From the NCBI GenBank assembly GCA_016212515.1, contig JACRFZ010000122.1, positions 1-64,000 on the forward strand: DNA of 64,000 bases, written 5' to 3'. The position numbers were made by a program, and so were the translations under genes. The notes beneath the pieces were generated by a model. It made no database searches and was not told where the DNA came from. It was given only the letters and a program-made list of their open reading frames with translations. This stretch comes from Candidatus Melainabacteria bacterium (GTDB lineage: Bacteria > Cyanobacteriota > Vampirovibrionia > Obscuribacterales > Obscuribacteraceae). Below, one piece after another: positions 1 to 7,848 of the stretch (positions are counted from its first letter, which is position 1; every line of letters begins with the position of its first letter).

Positions 1-1
1 A

Positions 2-739
2 AGAGTCGTCTATCATGGCGATCTCTCGAAACCAGGGGGCTTTGCCCAGTACGCCGTGACCAACGCCCGCGCCGTTTCGATTATCCCAGAGCAATTGTCC
101 TTCACAGACGCCGCTGCCCTACCTTGCGCCGGTTATACGGCTTTTCAAGCCATTCACAAGAAATTGAAAGTGGAGAGCGGCAAGTCTATTCTCATTCATG
201 GTGGCGCCGGCGGTGTGGGCGGCTTCGCTCTGCAACTGTCCCGACTGGCAAATTTGAAAGTCTTCACCACTTGCTCCAGGCGCAATTTTGAATACGTCAT
301 GAGCCTGGGTGCCGACCAGGCCATAGACTACAACACTGAAGACGTAGAGGCTCAAATAAGATTAGCCACCGGCGGCCGGGGTCCCGACTATATTTTAGAT
401 ACGGCAGGTCCCGAAAGCGCCACCGCCTCACTGGCAATGCTACCTTTTGGCGGTGCTCTAGTGTGCTGTGCCGGTTTTCCCGATTTCAGCAAAATTATCC
501 CCTTCAAGTCGGCTTTATCTATTCACGAAGTAGCCCTGGGCGGCGCCCACCTGAGCGGCGATCACCAGGCCCAGCATGAGCTGGCACACATAGGCACGAA
601 AATGCTGGAACTTGCAGTCTCAGGCAGTTTGAACTGCCTGGTAGAAGAGATAATAAACCTAGAGGAAATCCCGGCCGGTCTCAAGAAGCTGGCAGAGCGT
701 CATACCCGCGGCAAAATTGTAGCTGCAGTGGGAGATTAG
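2..739 (+). CDS. Zinc-binding (MDR) dehydrogenase / quinone oxidoreductase, 5' truncated by window edge
   Basis: The frame is open from the left edge, so the N-terminus lies outside the window. The visible part begins in RVVYHGD followed by PGGFAQYAV, typical of the end of the GroES-like catalytic half of medium-chain dehydrogenases. A Rossmann nucleotide-binding glycine motif, GGAGGVGG, follows at visible residues 67-74, and the protein ends with a normal MDR C-terminus (RGKIVAAVG). These enzymes are NAD(P)H-dependent cytosolic oxidoreductases acting on alcohols, quinones or enones. I see no structural four-cysteine zinc loop in the visible part, so it is nearer to the quinone-reductase/YogA-like branch. 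The substrate cannot be told. The family call is safe; the exact subfamily is not. Confidence 0.85.
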   Translation, partial: RVVYHGDLSKPGGFAQYAVTNARAVSIIPEQLSFTDAAALPCAGYTAFQAIHKKLKVESGKSILIHGGAGGVGGFALQLSRLANLKVFTTCSRRNFEYVMSLGADQAIDYNTEDVEAQIRLATGGRGPDYILDTAGPESATASLAMLPFGGALVCCAGFPDFSKIIPFKSALSIHEVALGGAHLSGDHQAQHELAHIGTKMLELAVSGSLNCLVEEIINLEEIPAGLKKLAERHTRGKIVAAVGD

Positions 740-831
740 TACGGCTCGGGAACATTATGTCCAGCCCGATGTCAAACTTAAAGTAGACGAAACCGTCAAG
801 CGGTATCCACGGCTTTGAAGGTGATGAGACC

Positions 832-1782
832 GTGAGTGGAAAGGACAAGACTACTGACCGAAAGCCAAACCGCAAAAGTTATGCGGCCTTGCTTTCGGCG
901 CCGGCCATCTTGGTGCCGCTCTGCTCAGTTTCTCCCTGCGGAGCGCAGCTTCAATCGGACGCCCCATCCTTGACAGATCTCCCTCTGCCCGGTCGGCACG
1001 ACCTTATTTGGAACTACGACCCCAGTAAACCGCTGCTCGGGCCAAACAGTGACATAGACAAACTCTTAAGAGACGGTAGGCATAGCCCCTATCCGGCGAC
1101 CAGGAGCCTGGGCAAGAGCGACAAGTGGTTAGGAAAAGCAGCCGAAACCATCCAACTTTCTTCCGAAGAGCTTCTAGCCCGCATTATCAAAGTGCTACCA
1201 CCGGCAAAGGGAGAAACAGCCGTTAGTGTCGAGACAATTAAGGCAACCAGAGAGGCGCTCAAGCGATTTCCCCGCTCGATTCTCTGCCTATTTTATCAAC
1301 AACAATGCTCCATTCTCCTGGCTCCTTATGTAACCACCGCCGCTCCAGAGCTTAAAAACCAAAAACCGGTAGGGCAGGAAATTGCCCAGAGTTACGACGA
1401 GATGAGCGGCGTCTTTTCTAAGGAGCATGGCGCAATAGTTGCAGAAAATCTCTACAGCTTCGGTCGGTCCGGCAAGAACCAGCACCTGCAGAAAACCCTT
1501 GCCCACGAAGCAGGTCATGCACTAGACCATATGCTTTGCGATGCCTCGCTAACTGTAGAATTTATCGCCGCCTACGAAAACGATCGCAAGCTTATGAGCG
1601 CCGCGCAAAGGCAAGCTCGGCAATATTTCATGCAAGAAGGGAAAAGAGGACCAAGAGAGGCATTCGCCGACCTTGTTGCAGCCCTCTATGGCACCGAAGA
1701 CAATTTCCAGGATTCTAAGATAGCTAGAGTCTTTCCAAACTGCGCCAAACTTATACAAGCCTACCTTCCCGCAAAGGATTAG
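832..1782 (+). CDS. Exported zinc metallopeptidase-like protein with HEAGH motif
   Basis: This 316-residue protein starts at GTG 832 behind a GAAGGTGAT ribosome-binding stretch. Residues about 15-38 are hydrophobic and end in CGAQ, a plausible signal peptide, so it is probably exported. A zinc-peptidase motif HEAGH lies at residues 225-229 (catalytic E226), and an EAFAD element starts at E276, which could supply the third ligand as in gluzincins. The spacing and the PREAFADLVAALYG context recall the anthrax-lethal-factor-like (ATLF) peptidase fold. Substrate unknown. The downstream gene is convergent. The peptidase call rests on the motifs; the ATLF resemblance is inference. Confidence 0.65.
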   Translation: MSGKDKTTDRKPNRKSYAALLSAPAILVPLCSVSPCGAQLQSDAPSLTDLPLPGRHDLIWNYDPSKPLLGPNSDIDKLLRDGRHSPYPATRSLGKSDKWLGKAAETIQLSSEELLARIIKVLPPAKGETAVSVETIKATREALKRFPRSILCLFYQQQCSILLAPYVTTAAPELKNQKPVGQEIAQSYDEMSGVFSKEHGAIVAENLYSFGRSGKNQHLQKTLAHEAGHALDHMLCDASLTVEFIAAYENDRKLMSAAQRQARQYFMQEGKRGPREAFADLVAALYGTEDNFQDSKIARVFPNCAKLIQAYLPAKD

Positions 1783-1803
1783 GACGAGCATCCGCTCGAC
1801 TTG

Positions 1804-2877
1804 TTACCACTGCGGACGCTGGCTGCCGGAACCGCCTGTGCTCACGGGACTGTTGGAAGGGCCTACGGGCAGGCTCTGGGGGGGCATGCTTTGATTGCCG
1901 TTCTTGTCCAGTCCATCATCTTGAGATTTGATATCGCCTTTGGAATCTCCAGGATTTTTGTCACTTTCATAGGCTCCAGGATTTTTGGCATCCCCATTTG
2001 GTTTGCCATTTTCATTCACCGGCGGCTTGCTGCCGGAATCACCCTTACTGGTGCCGCCGTCACCGGCTCCCGGATTTACATTGCTTTCACTCTGCGGGGG
2101 TGAAAAATCACCCTCGTTAGGGCTACCAGTATCACCGCCCGGAGCCGTAGTGGTCATATCATCAAGATCATTGGCCGGATTCTTAGACATAGCCTCAACG
2201 GACTTGTTTGAGTTACCATCATTCGGATTTTCGCCGCCGCCAAACTTATCGGCTGTGGAACTATCAATCTGGGAACGGATCCCATCTTTTCCAGACTCAT
2301 CACTGTCGGGGCTCTTCTTGCCGGATCCACCATCGTCCTTGCCGACACTTTTGTTTTCAGCGTCGGAAGAGGCTTCTATGCTCTTGTTGTTGGGATCAGC
2401 AGGAGCGGAATCAGTGGCGCTCTTGCCGTCATTACCGGCCGCCTGGGAGTCCGAGGACGGCTTGCCATCGGATTGAGTACCAGAAGAGTTATCAATGGAT
2501 GGGGCTTTCTGCTCGGCCGGAGCGGAATCGGTGGCGCTCTTGCCGTCGTTGCCGGCTGCCTGAGACTCTGCACCTTTACCGCCGTTGGCATCACCGCCTG
2601 ATTGGGAACTCTCAGTGCCACTGCCGGCACCTAGGTTGTCACCATTAGAACTACCATCGGCCTGAGATTTCTGCGCCCCCTTACTGCCACTTGAATCACT
2701 ACCAGCCTGAGAATCATAAAGTTCCAGGGGAGGAACTGTGGCAGTATCGGCGCCTTTCATGGCATCGCGTGCGGCATTATATCCATCAAGACCACCAACA
2801 GCCTCGGTCTGAGCGGTGGTAGGAGCCTCGAAACGCTCCGGCTGCTGCTGCGATGGTGATTCAAAATCTTCTTTCAT
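1804..2877 (-). CDS. Ser/Gly/Asp/Asn-rich low-complexity protein with internal repeat
   Basis: A 357-residue protein, almost entirely disordered and built from S, G, D, N, K and P. I chose the start at 2877 (MKEDFE) because GAGAG sits about 8 bases upstream; a TTG five codons further up is in frame but lacks a better ribosome site. There is no signal peptide or membrane segment. A unit of about 16 residues beginning SQAAGNDGKSATDSA occurs twice, encoded by near-identical DNA at 2403-2450 and 2520-2566, 117 bp (39 codons) apart. No enzymatic domain is visible. The composition resembles secreted linkers or matrix proteins, but the function is unknown. It is convergent with the HEAGH peptidase gene. 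Confidence 0.6.
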   Translation of the reverse strand: MKEDFESPSQQQPERFEAPTTAQTEAVGGLDGYNAARDAMKGADTATVPPLELYDSQAGSDSSGSKGAQKSQADGSSNGDNLGAGSGTESSQSGGDANGGKGAESQAAGNDGKSATDSAPAEQKAPSIDNSSGTQSDGKPSSDSQAAGNDGKSATDSAPADPNNKSIEASSDAENKSVGKDDGGSGKKSPDSDESGKDGIRSQIDSSTADKFGGGENPNDGNSNKSVEAMSKNPANDLDDMTTTAPGGDTGSPNEGDFSPPQSESNVNPGAGDGGTSKGDSGSKPPVNENGKPNGDAKNPGAYESDKNPGDSKGDIKSQDDGLDKNGNQSMPPQSLPVGPSNSPVSTGGSGSQRPQW

Positions 2878-3018
2878 GGTAAATACTCTCAAAGAAAATG
2901 GGGTAAAGCGGTGGATTTCACGCGATACTGCAAATATTTTAGTAAGGGGCGGTGCGTTAGGTTGATGCCATACAAACTACACGGCACCTCGTGAAACTAG
3001 CGTGACAATCCCACTTGC

Positions 3019-3471
3019 CTAAGCGTCGTCCTTTTCCCTATGAACAACGCCACACCAGATGATCAGCCCAATCCACATGTAGGGCACAACCAGACCCAGA
3101 AAATTCCATAAAAACACCTTCTTCTTGATGCGCAAGTTGTGCTTTCTGGCAATGAAACTGGGGATGAAGGCGATACAAAGCGGGCCGGTCAGGGCAATGG
3201 CGAAAACGGCAAAATAGCCTAGCAAAGCACAAACAAAGTTGAAAGTCTCATTGGAATTTTTCAAAGACTGATAGACGAGAATAGTCAGCCCTGGAACAGC
3301 AATACCATAGATGATGGTCAACAAACTTACGAGAATCACTCGCGGTGTATAGCCCTTGAAGCCAAGGATAGCCGGCAGCCAGCAAAGCAAGAGCGCGGGC
3401 ACGCCGGTGGCCAGGGAGAGCATCTCAAGGAAGTAGGATACGCCTTCCAAAATCGGCTTCCAATCATTCAA
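3019..3471 (-). CDS. Small polytopic membrane protein of unknown function
   Basis: 150 residues with four evident hydrophobic segments, at roughly 18-38, 43-67, 80-104 and 120-142, separated by short charged loops and ending in REKDDA. This is an integral inner-membrane protein with no motif I recognise. It follows the cytochrome P460-like gene on the same strand after about 48 bp, so the two may be co-transcribed. A second overlapping frame here is a shadow. No function is proposed. Confidence 0.6.
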   Translation of the reverse strand: MNDWKPILEGVSYFLEMLSLATGVPALLLCWLPAILGFKGYTPRVILVSLLTIIYGIAVPGLTILVYQSLKNSNETFNFVCALLGYFAVFAIALTGPLCIAFIPSFIARKHNLRIKKKVFLWNFLGLVVPYMWIGLIIWCGVVHREKDDA

Positions 3472-3519
3472 GGGTAGCTCCTTTCTTGAGAGCGTCCGTG
3501 AGCAAGGCTTCTACAGCCA

Positions 3520-4182
3520 CTACCGCGCCGCCTTGACACCAAAGAGTCTTCCATGGGGTGCAGACAAATGACAGCTCATGCATGAGGCCATCCGACCTGA
3601 ACCGGTCACGGTCTTCCCATCAGGCGTAACGGTACCATAAATCCAACCTTCATCAGTGCCGACTGTCTGCGGCGGCATCTTGAGCATGATAAAGAGTCCA
3701 TGCATATCGCCACTCATATATTCAACCTTCTGCGACGTCCCCGTCTTAGTGGGGATAGCCTTAAATGACTCTTTTACAAGCGCCTGACCGGGCTTGACCT
3801 TGTCATGCTTGAGGTAGGCAGCCAGGTCTTTGGCATATAGATAATAGACCTTCTTGCCGTGTCCGCCGCCATCACCGCCTGCACTGAGCCTTGGGGGCAA
3901 GGGCGCCGGCATGGCACAAAGAGCAGGTGCCGGCTTAGGTACATCGTCAAGCTTCTGATAGCCCTTATACTGCCCGGCAATCTCAAGCAGCGCCTTGTGG
4001 AAAGCCGGATTATTCTCGTCTTTTGCCTTTGGTGCACTATTTACAGGCTCCACCGGTCTGCCGGTAGCCCCATGTTTGGGCACCGGCGGCGGTTTGTCGA
4101 GAGGGGCAGCCTGGGCAGTAATTGCCGCGCCCAGAAGACAAATTGCCAGAAGACTGCAAGACCCGGCGTGGCAAACTCTCAT
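3520..4182 (-). CDS. Exported cytochrome P460-like protein
   Basis: 220 residues. Residues 1-25 form a signal peptide ending AQA, so the protein is exported. A Pro/Lys-rich linker follows, then a domain with KVYYLYAKDL, MSGDMHGLFIMLKM and DEGWIYGTVTPDGK, as in the cytochrome P460 family. The single haem-c attachment motif CMSCH sits at residues 201-205 near the C-terminus, the usual place in that family. Cytochromes P460 oxidise hydroxylamine or NO-related substrates, or serve as c'-beta gas-binding proteins; which role applies here cannot be read from the sequence. It lies upstream of a four-helix membrane protein on the same strand. Family call good, activity inferred. Confidence 0.75.
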   Translation of the reverse strand: MRVCHAGSCSLLAICLLGAAITAQAAPLDKPPPVPKHGATGRPVEPVNSAPKAKDENNPAFHKALLEIAGQYKGYQKLDDVPKPAPALCAMPAPLPPRLSAGGDGGGHGKKVYYLYAKDLAAYLKHDKVKPGQALVKESFKAIPTKTGTSQKVEYMSGDMHGLFIMLKMPPQTVGTDEGWIYGTVTPDGKTVTGSGRMASCMSCHLSAPHGRLFGVKAAR

Positions 4183-4275
4183 AATTACTCCCCGGCAGTC
4201 ATTTCAAAGGATAATTCTACCTAGTTTGAGGCTAGTCTGGCGAACCGTAGCGAGAAAACCTAGAATGTATTTTCT

Positions 4276-5400
4276 ATGGAAATTGAAGCTACTGACTCTA
4301 ACCTGGCCAATGACAAATCAAAGGCGCCCAAGGTCTCTCGCCGTACGGTCCTGACCGGGCTGGTACTGGGCGGTGTCTGCGCCGGTCTGTTGCTTGAAGA
4401 TGCTGACTGCCAGGAGATGCTGGCTCTGAGCTCGGGCGAGACCGGAAGGGAGAAGGAAAACTCCCAGGTGCCACTGTTCTATTCGAAGGGCTACAACATT
4501 TCAGCCTTTGGTCTGGAGCACCTGCACCCTTTTGACGGCAGGAAATATCAGAAAATCTATGAGGCGCTAACAAATCCAAAGGGGCCGCGCAGACCAAGTA
4601 GCGTGGAGCGGCCCGCCGCCCTGTCGGAAGCCGCATTGCTGAAAGTACATTCGAAAGAGTATTTAGACTCGCTGGGCGATAGCAGAGTTCTTTCTCGCAT
4701 TCTGGAAGTGGGGATACTGGCTAAATTGCCCGCCGGGGTAATCGACTGGCGCATACTCAAACCAATGCGACTGGCAGCGGGAGGCACCATAGCCGCCTGC
4801 CGGGCCGCCCTGCAGAGGGGACTGGCAATAAACATAGGCGGCGGCTACCATCACGCCGATAAAGACCAGGGTGGCGGCTTCTGCGTCTACTGCGATATTC
4901 CCATCGCCATTAAAACCCTGCGCCAGGAGGGCTTACTCAAGACCGCCTTGATAGTGGATACAGACGCACACCAGGGCAACGGCTTTGCCAATGTTGCCCG
5001 AGGCGAGTCGCAGCTTTTCGTGCTCGACTACTTCGATGAGTCAATCTATCCTCATCCCAAAGTGAAGGAAGACTGGTCCATACCCTTTCCCCGCAATACT
5101 GACGGCAGAACCTATCTGTCAGAGCTCAAAAGCACCCTGCCCGTAGCCCTTGAGAAATTCAAACCAGATCTGGTTGCCTACAACGCCGGCTCCGACGTAC
5201 TCGATAGCGACCCCCTTTCCACCTTCCGCCTCAAGGTGGAAGAAATGAACGAGCGGGACCTGTTTGTAGTGGAAACCACCAGAAGAATGAACATCCCTCT
5301 AGCCATGGTGCTGGCCGGAGGCTACGGCAAAGACTCGGCCAGGGCCCACACAAAGTCAATTGAGTCTATTCTCGCCCGCTTCGATGGGCGGACGGGCTAG
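4276..5400 (+). CDS. Histone deacetylase family protein (HDAC11-like) with Tat-type signal
   Basis: 374 residues. The arginase/HDAC fold is shown by the tandem histidines H192-H193 in GGYHHADKDQGGGF, the metal-site motif DTDAHQGNG (D228, D230, H232), a second metal aspartate D307 in YNAGSDVLDSDPL, and the glycine turn LAGGYG. The motifs fit class IV (HDAC11-like) enzymes, which in bacteria act as amide or acyl hydrolases. Unusually, residues 20-42 carry SRRTVLTG followed by a hydrophobic run, a twin-arginine signal, so the folded zinc enzyme may be exported. No strong ribosome site precedes ATG 4276. Substrate unknown: acylated lysine, polyamine and fatty-acyl amides are all possible. Confidence 0.85.
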   Translation: MEIEATDSNLANDKSKAPKVSRRTVLTGLVLGGVCAGLLLEDADCQEMLALSSGETGREKENSQVPLFYSKGYNISAFGLEHLHPFDGRKYQKIYEALTNPKGPRRPSSVERPAALSEAALLKVHSKEYLDSLGDSRVLSRILEVGILAKLPAGVIDWRILKPMRLAAGGTIAACRAALQRGLAINIGGGYHHADKDQGGGFCVYCDIPIAIKTLRQEGLLKTALIVDTDAHQGNGFANVARGESQLFVLDYFDESIYPHPKVKEDWSIPFPRNTDGRTYLSELKSTLPVALEKFKPDLVAYNAGSDVLDSDPLSTFRLKVEEMNERDLFVVETTRRMNIPLAMVLAGGYGKDSARAHTKSIESILARFDGRTG

Positions 5401-5442
5401 ACGCACCGTTTTTGGCGGTGCAAGCCCGAAGCCCCGTGGAGA

Positions 5443-6642
5443 ATGCGCTCGGCGGGGCATAAGTATAAAAGTAAGGCAGCTCTTTTCCATCCCCGGGCGC
5501 AATCCGTGACAGGAGACAAACAGTCTAAGACTCAGTTGAGTGACGCAAAAGGCGCCACTCCAGGCAAACTTGAGCAGGCGGAGGAAAAGGTTGAAAGCGG
5601 TAGAACCACAAAGCCCGCAGAAGATCTCAACTTACTGACCATAAGCGGTATCACCGTCACCAAAGAAGCTGCCGTCAAGGCGGCGGCAGTCGGTACAGCC
5701 GCTGTTCTAGGGGCGGCAGTACTGGTTGCCACACGAGGGAAATCAGTACTTACACAGGGCGCAAGAATGGCGGAAGCCAATCTAGGCACGAGCGCCGTCG
5801 AAGGTCTCGCCGCTGCGACAAAGGCGGGCACCCAACAGATAGGGAAGGAAGTGGCACTACAGGGCAGAGCCGGCTTGACGCAAATGGGTGCCCTTGAGGC
5901 AAAGCAGGCACTCAAGCTGGAAGCAGGCAAGACAGGCGGCACTTACGCCAAGATAAGCGATGAAGCAGCCCGCGCCGAAATTGCTCAAATAAAGGCCACC
6001 TTTGCCCCCGAACGTACCGCCGGTAAGATACTGCGCGACAAAGCCGCCGCCGCCATGCAAGAACAAGAGGCAAAGGGTTTTGTGCCAAGGCATCCGGTAT
6101 CCGGCGAGTTACTCAGCAAGCCGGAACATTTTAAAGTGGCTTACATGGATACCCTGCCCGTCAAGTCAGCCCCGGAATTCAGCCCCACAGGCAGACTGAT
6201 GCCTGGCAAATACCCCATGGACTGGCAGACCTTCAGCAGTCATTTCGGTCAAGGTAGCGAACGACAGAAACTTCTGAGCGAATTTAAGTCGACCCTGCAA
6301 AAGCTGAAAGAGATGGGTGTGAAGGAAGTGAATGTGGGAGGCAGCTTTGTTTCTAAGAAACCGGTGCCGGGCGACATTGACTTTATCTTCGACAGGGGTG
6401 CCCCCGGTGTCAATCAAAAACTGCTGCAGTCAGCCCATGACGGCATGTTCTCCGTCTCGAGCGCACCGGCACTGCGAGAGAAGGGAATGCAAATGATGGT
6501 GGGTCCGACGGATAATGCCACCTTCAAGAGCCTGCAGTATTTCATGTCCCATCACAACGAAAGCCTGTCGGGCACCATAAGAAGTGAGATTCGCCCCAAG
6601 CGCCTGGCCATTCCAAACGGGCTTGTGGTGCTGAGGTTGTAG
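5443..6642 (+). CDS. Nucleotidyltransferase-like protein with hydrophobic N-terminal half
   Basis: 399 residues from ATG 5443; the ribosome site is poor there (GGAG only 2 bases away) and an in-frame GTG at 5506 is an alternative. The N-terminal half is Ala/Gly-rich with a hydrophobic segment at about residues 74-99 (VKAAAVGTAAVLGAAVLVA) and a long predicted helical region. The C-terminal part has GGSFVSKKPVPGDIDFIFD, with G300-S301 and D311-x-D313, the GS...DxD signature of minimal (MNT-type) nucleotidyltransferases. A third catalytic acidic residue is not obvious. It could be an NTase effector delivered across or into a membrane, or an inactive relative. The following gene starts 25 bp later. 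Confidence 0.5.
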   Translation: MRSAGHKYKSKAALFHPRAQSVTGDKQSKTQLSDAKGATPGKLEQAEEKVESGRTTKPAEDLNLLTISGITVTKEAAVKAAAVGTAAVLGAAVLVATRGKSVLTQGARMAEANLGTSAVEGLAAATKAGTQQIGKEVALQGRAGLTQMGALEAKQALKLEAGKTGGTYAKISDEAARAEIAQIKATFAPERTAGKILRDKAAAAMQEQEAKGFVPRHPVSGELLSKPEHFKVAYMDTLPVKSAPEFSPTGRLMPGKYPMDWQTFSSHFGQGSERQKLLSEFKSTLQKLKEMGVKEVNVGGSFVSKKPVPGDIDFIFDRGAPGVNQKLLQSAHDGMFSVSSAPALREKGMQMMVGPTDNATFKSLQYFMSHHNESLSGTIRSEIRPKRLAIPNGLVVLRL

Positions 6643-6667
6643 GCACTTGTCTCTCATTGGGTATGCC

Positions 6668-7732
6668 ATGGACGATCACAAGAAACCAGAGAAAGTCAAA
6701 CTTACTAAAGAAGAAAGGCAGCTAGCGCTTCAGCTAGGCTTTCCGGAAGAGGTACTGAAAATCGTTAAGGCTAAACTTAATCCATTGACGATGGGCGTAA
6801 TTAAGAGAGGCGGACTAGAACCGGAAGACACCTCTTTCATTGGTAGAAGATGCAGTAGTTTGAAACCGGCGCTTTCCGAAAAAGACAGAACCAACTACCT
6901 AAAGATAGCCCTGGAGTACCCAGAACTCAAGGAGATTGTCTACAACAAACTTAAGCGCTATGAAACCGATCTTAGCGCTGACGGAGCGAGAGCAATTGCA
7001 GAGCACTTCCAAATCAGCCGCATGGGAAAGGCTGCCTTCGAGAGATTAAAAACTTACCAGTCCGCAGCTGAGAAATACGCTCCAGTCGTGAAACAAAAAA
7101 TGATGGACGACTCCGGCATAGACTGGAAGGAGCGAGACGAAACGAAAACTGTTCTGACGTTTGATATTCCCTGCCTGGATACCGATGAAGACTTAGAAAA
7201 GTCCCTTGAAGAGCTAGATAAACACTGCGGAGAACTGACCTTGAGGGAAGAAAACAGGGCAGTAGCAATGCTAGCCATCAAATACAGGCGTACTGCCCCA
7301 GGAGAAGACAGTCGAATTAATGACCTGAAGTGCCAATTGAAGGAGCTTGGCTACAAATTCAAGCAAGAGATCGGAATAAGAATAGCAAAACGATTTGATA
7401 AGGAAGCAGAGGCGCTAAAGTTTCTCAAGGACCATGGCTCTTTGCCTCACGAGTTAACCATGGTCGTGCAAACTCCACTCACCCATGAAATAGCCTACCC
7501 ATCTTCCAATACAGTTGCCTGGATGTCGAATTCAAGGGCTTCTGCTTTCGGAAAGGAGCTATTTGATCTGGCGCCCGGTTCACAAGTCAAAAAACTTGGT
7601 CCGAGACAATGGCTCATAGAACGCCCATACAGGTGCGAAGCATATACCAAGCTCATGGTCGCCAGCATAACCAAAATTCAAACCCGAAAAAACTCACAGG
7701 CGAAGAAGGGAAGACGCGGCAAGAACGGCTAA
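6668..7732 (+). CDS. Hypothetical cytosolic protein, possible partner of upstream NTase-like gene
   Basis: 354 residues from ATG 6668; a TTG seven codons earlier is less likely. The protein is rich in Lys, Glu and Leu, with many amphipathic helices, no signal peptide and no membrane segment, and ends in a strongly basic tail (KNSQAKKGRRGKNG) that could bind nucleic acid. I do not recognise a domain. It starts 25 bp after the nucleotidyltransferase-like gene on the same strand, which suggests co-transcription, so an immunity or accessory role is conceivable, but nothing in the sequence proves that. Confidence 0.55.
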   Translation: MDDHKKPEKVKLTKEERQLALQLGFPEEVLKIVKAKLNPLTMGVIKRGGLEPEDTSFIGRRCSSLKPALSEKDRTNYLKIALEYPELKEIVYNKLKRYETDLSADGARAIAEHFQISRMGKAAFERLKTYQSAAEKYAPVVKQKMMDDSGIDWKERDETKTVLTFDIPCLDTDEDLEKSLEELDKHCGELTLREENRAVAMLAIKYRRTAPGEDSRINDLKCQLKELGYKFKQEIGIRIAKRFDKEAEALKFLKDHGSLPHELTMVVQTPLTHEIAYPSSNTVAWMSNSRASAFGKELFDLAPGSQVKKLGPRQWLIERPYRCEAYTKLMVASITKIQTRKNSQAKKGRRGKNG

Positions 7733-7785
7733 AAGGGAAATGAGATAATTCGCCGATCTCGCTACATCGTATAGTATTTGACGAC

Positions 7786-7834
7786 AAAAAGAGAAGCAGG
7801 AGGAGACCAATCTAGAATCAGATTGGTCCCCTCC
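7786..7834 (-). terminator. Rho-independent terminator of the M28 peptidase gene
   Basis: Arms at 7799-7813 and 7820-7834 pair at 14 of 15 positions around a 6-base loop. Read on the minus strand the hairpin is followed, after seven bases, by five T residues (complement of 7786-7790). It lies 15 bases past the stop codon of the minus-strand peptidase gene. There is no T run in the plus direction. Confidence 0.75.
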
Positions 7835-7848
7835 GCTTCAAACCGGCG

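Noticed and set aside
1985..2476. 163-codon plus-strand frame opposite the Ser/Gly-rich gene
   Set aside because: It is the complement of low-complexity codons (Leu/Pro/Ser-rich) and lacks a ribosome site; the minus frame has a coherent start and repeat structure.
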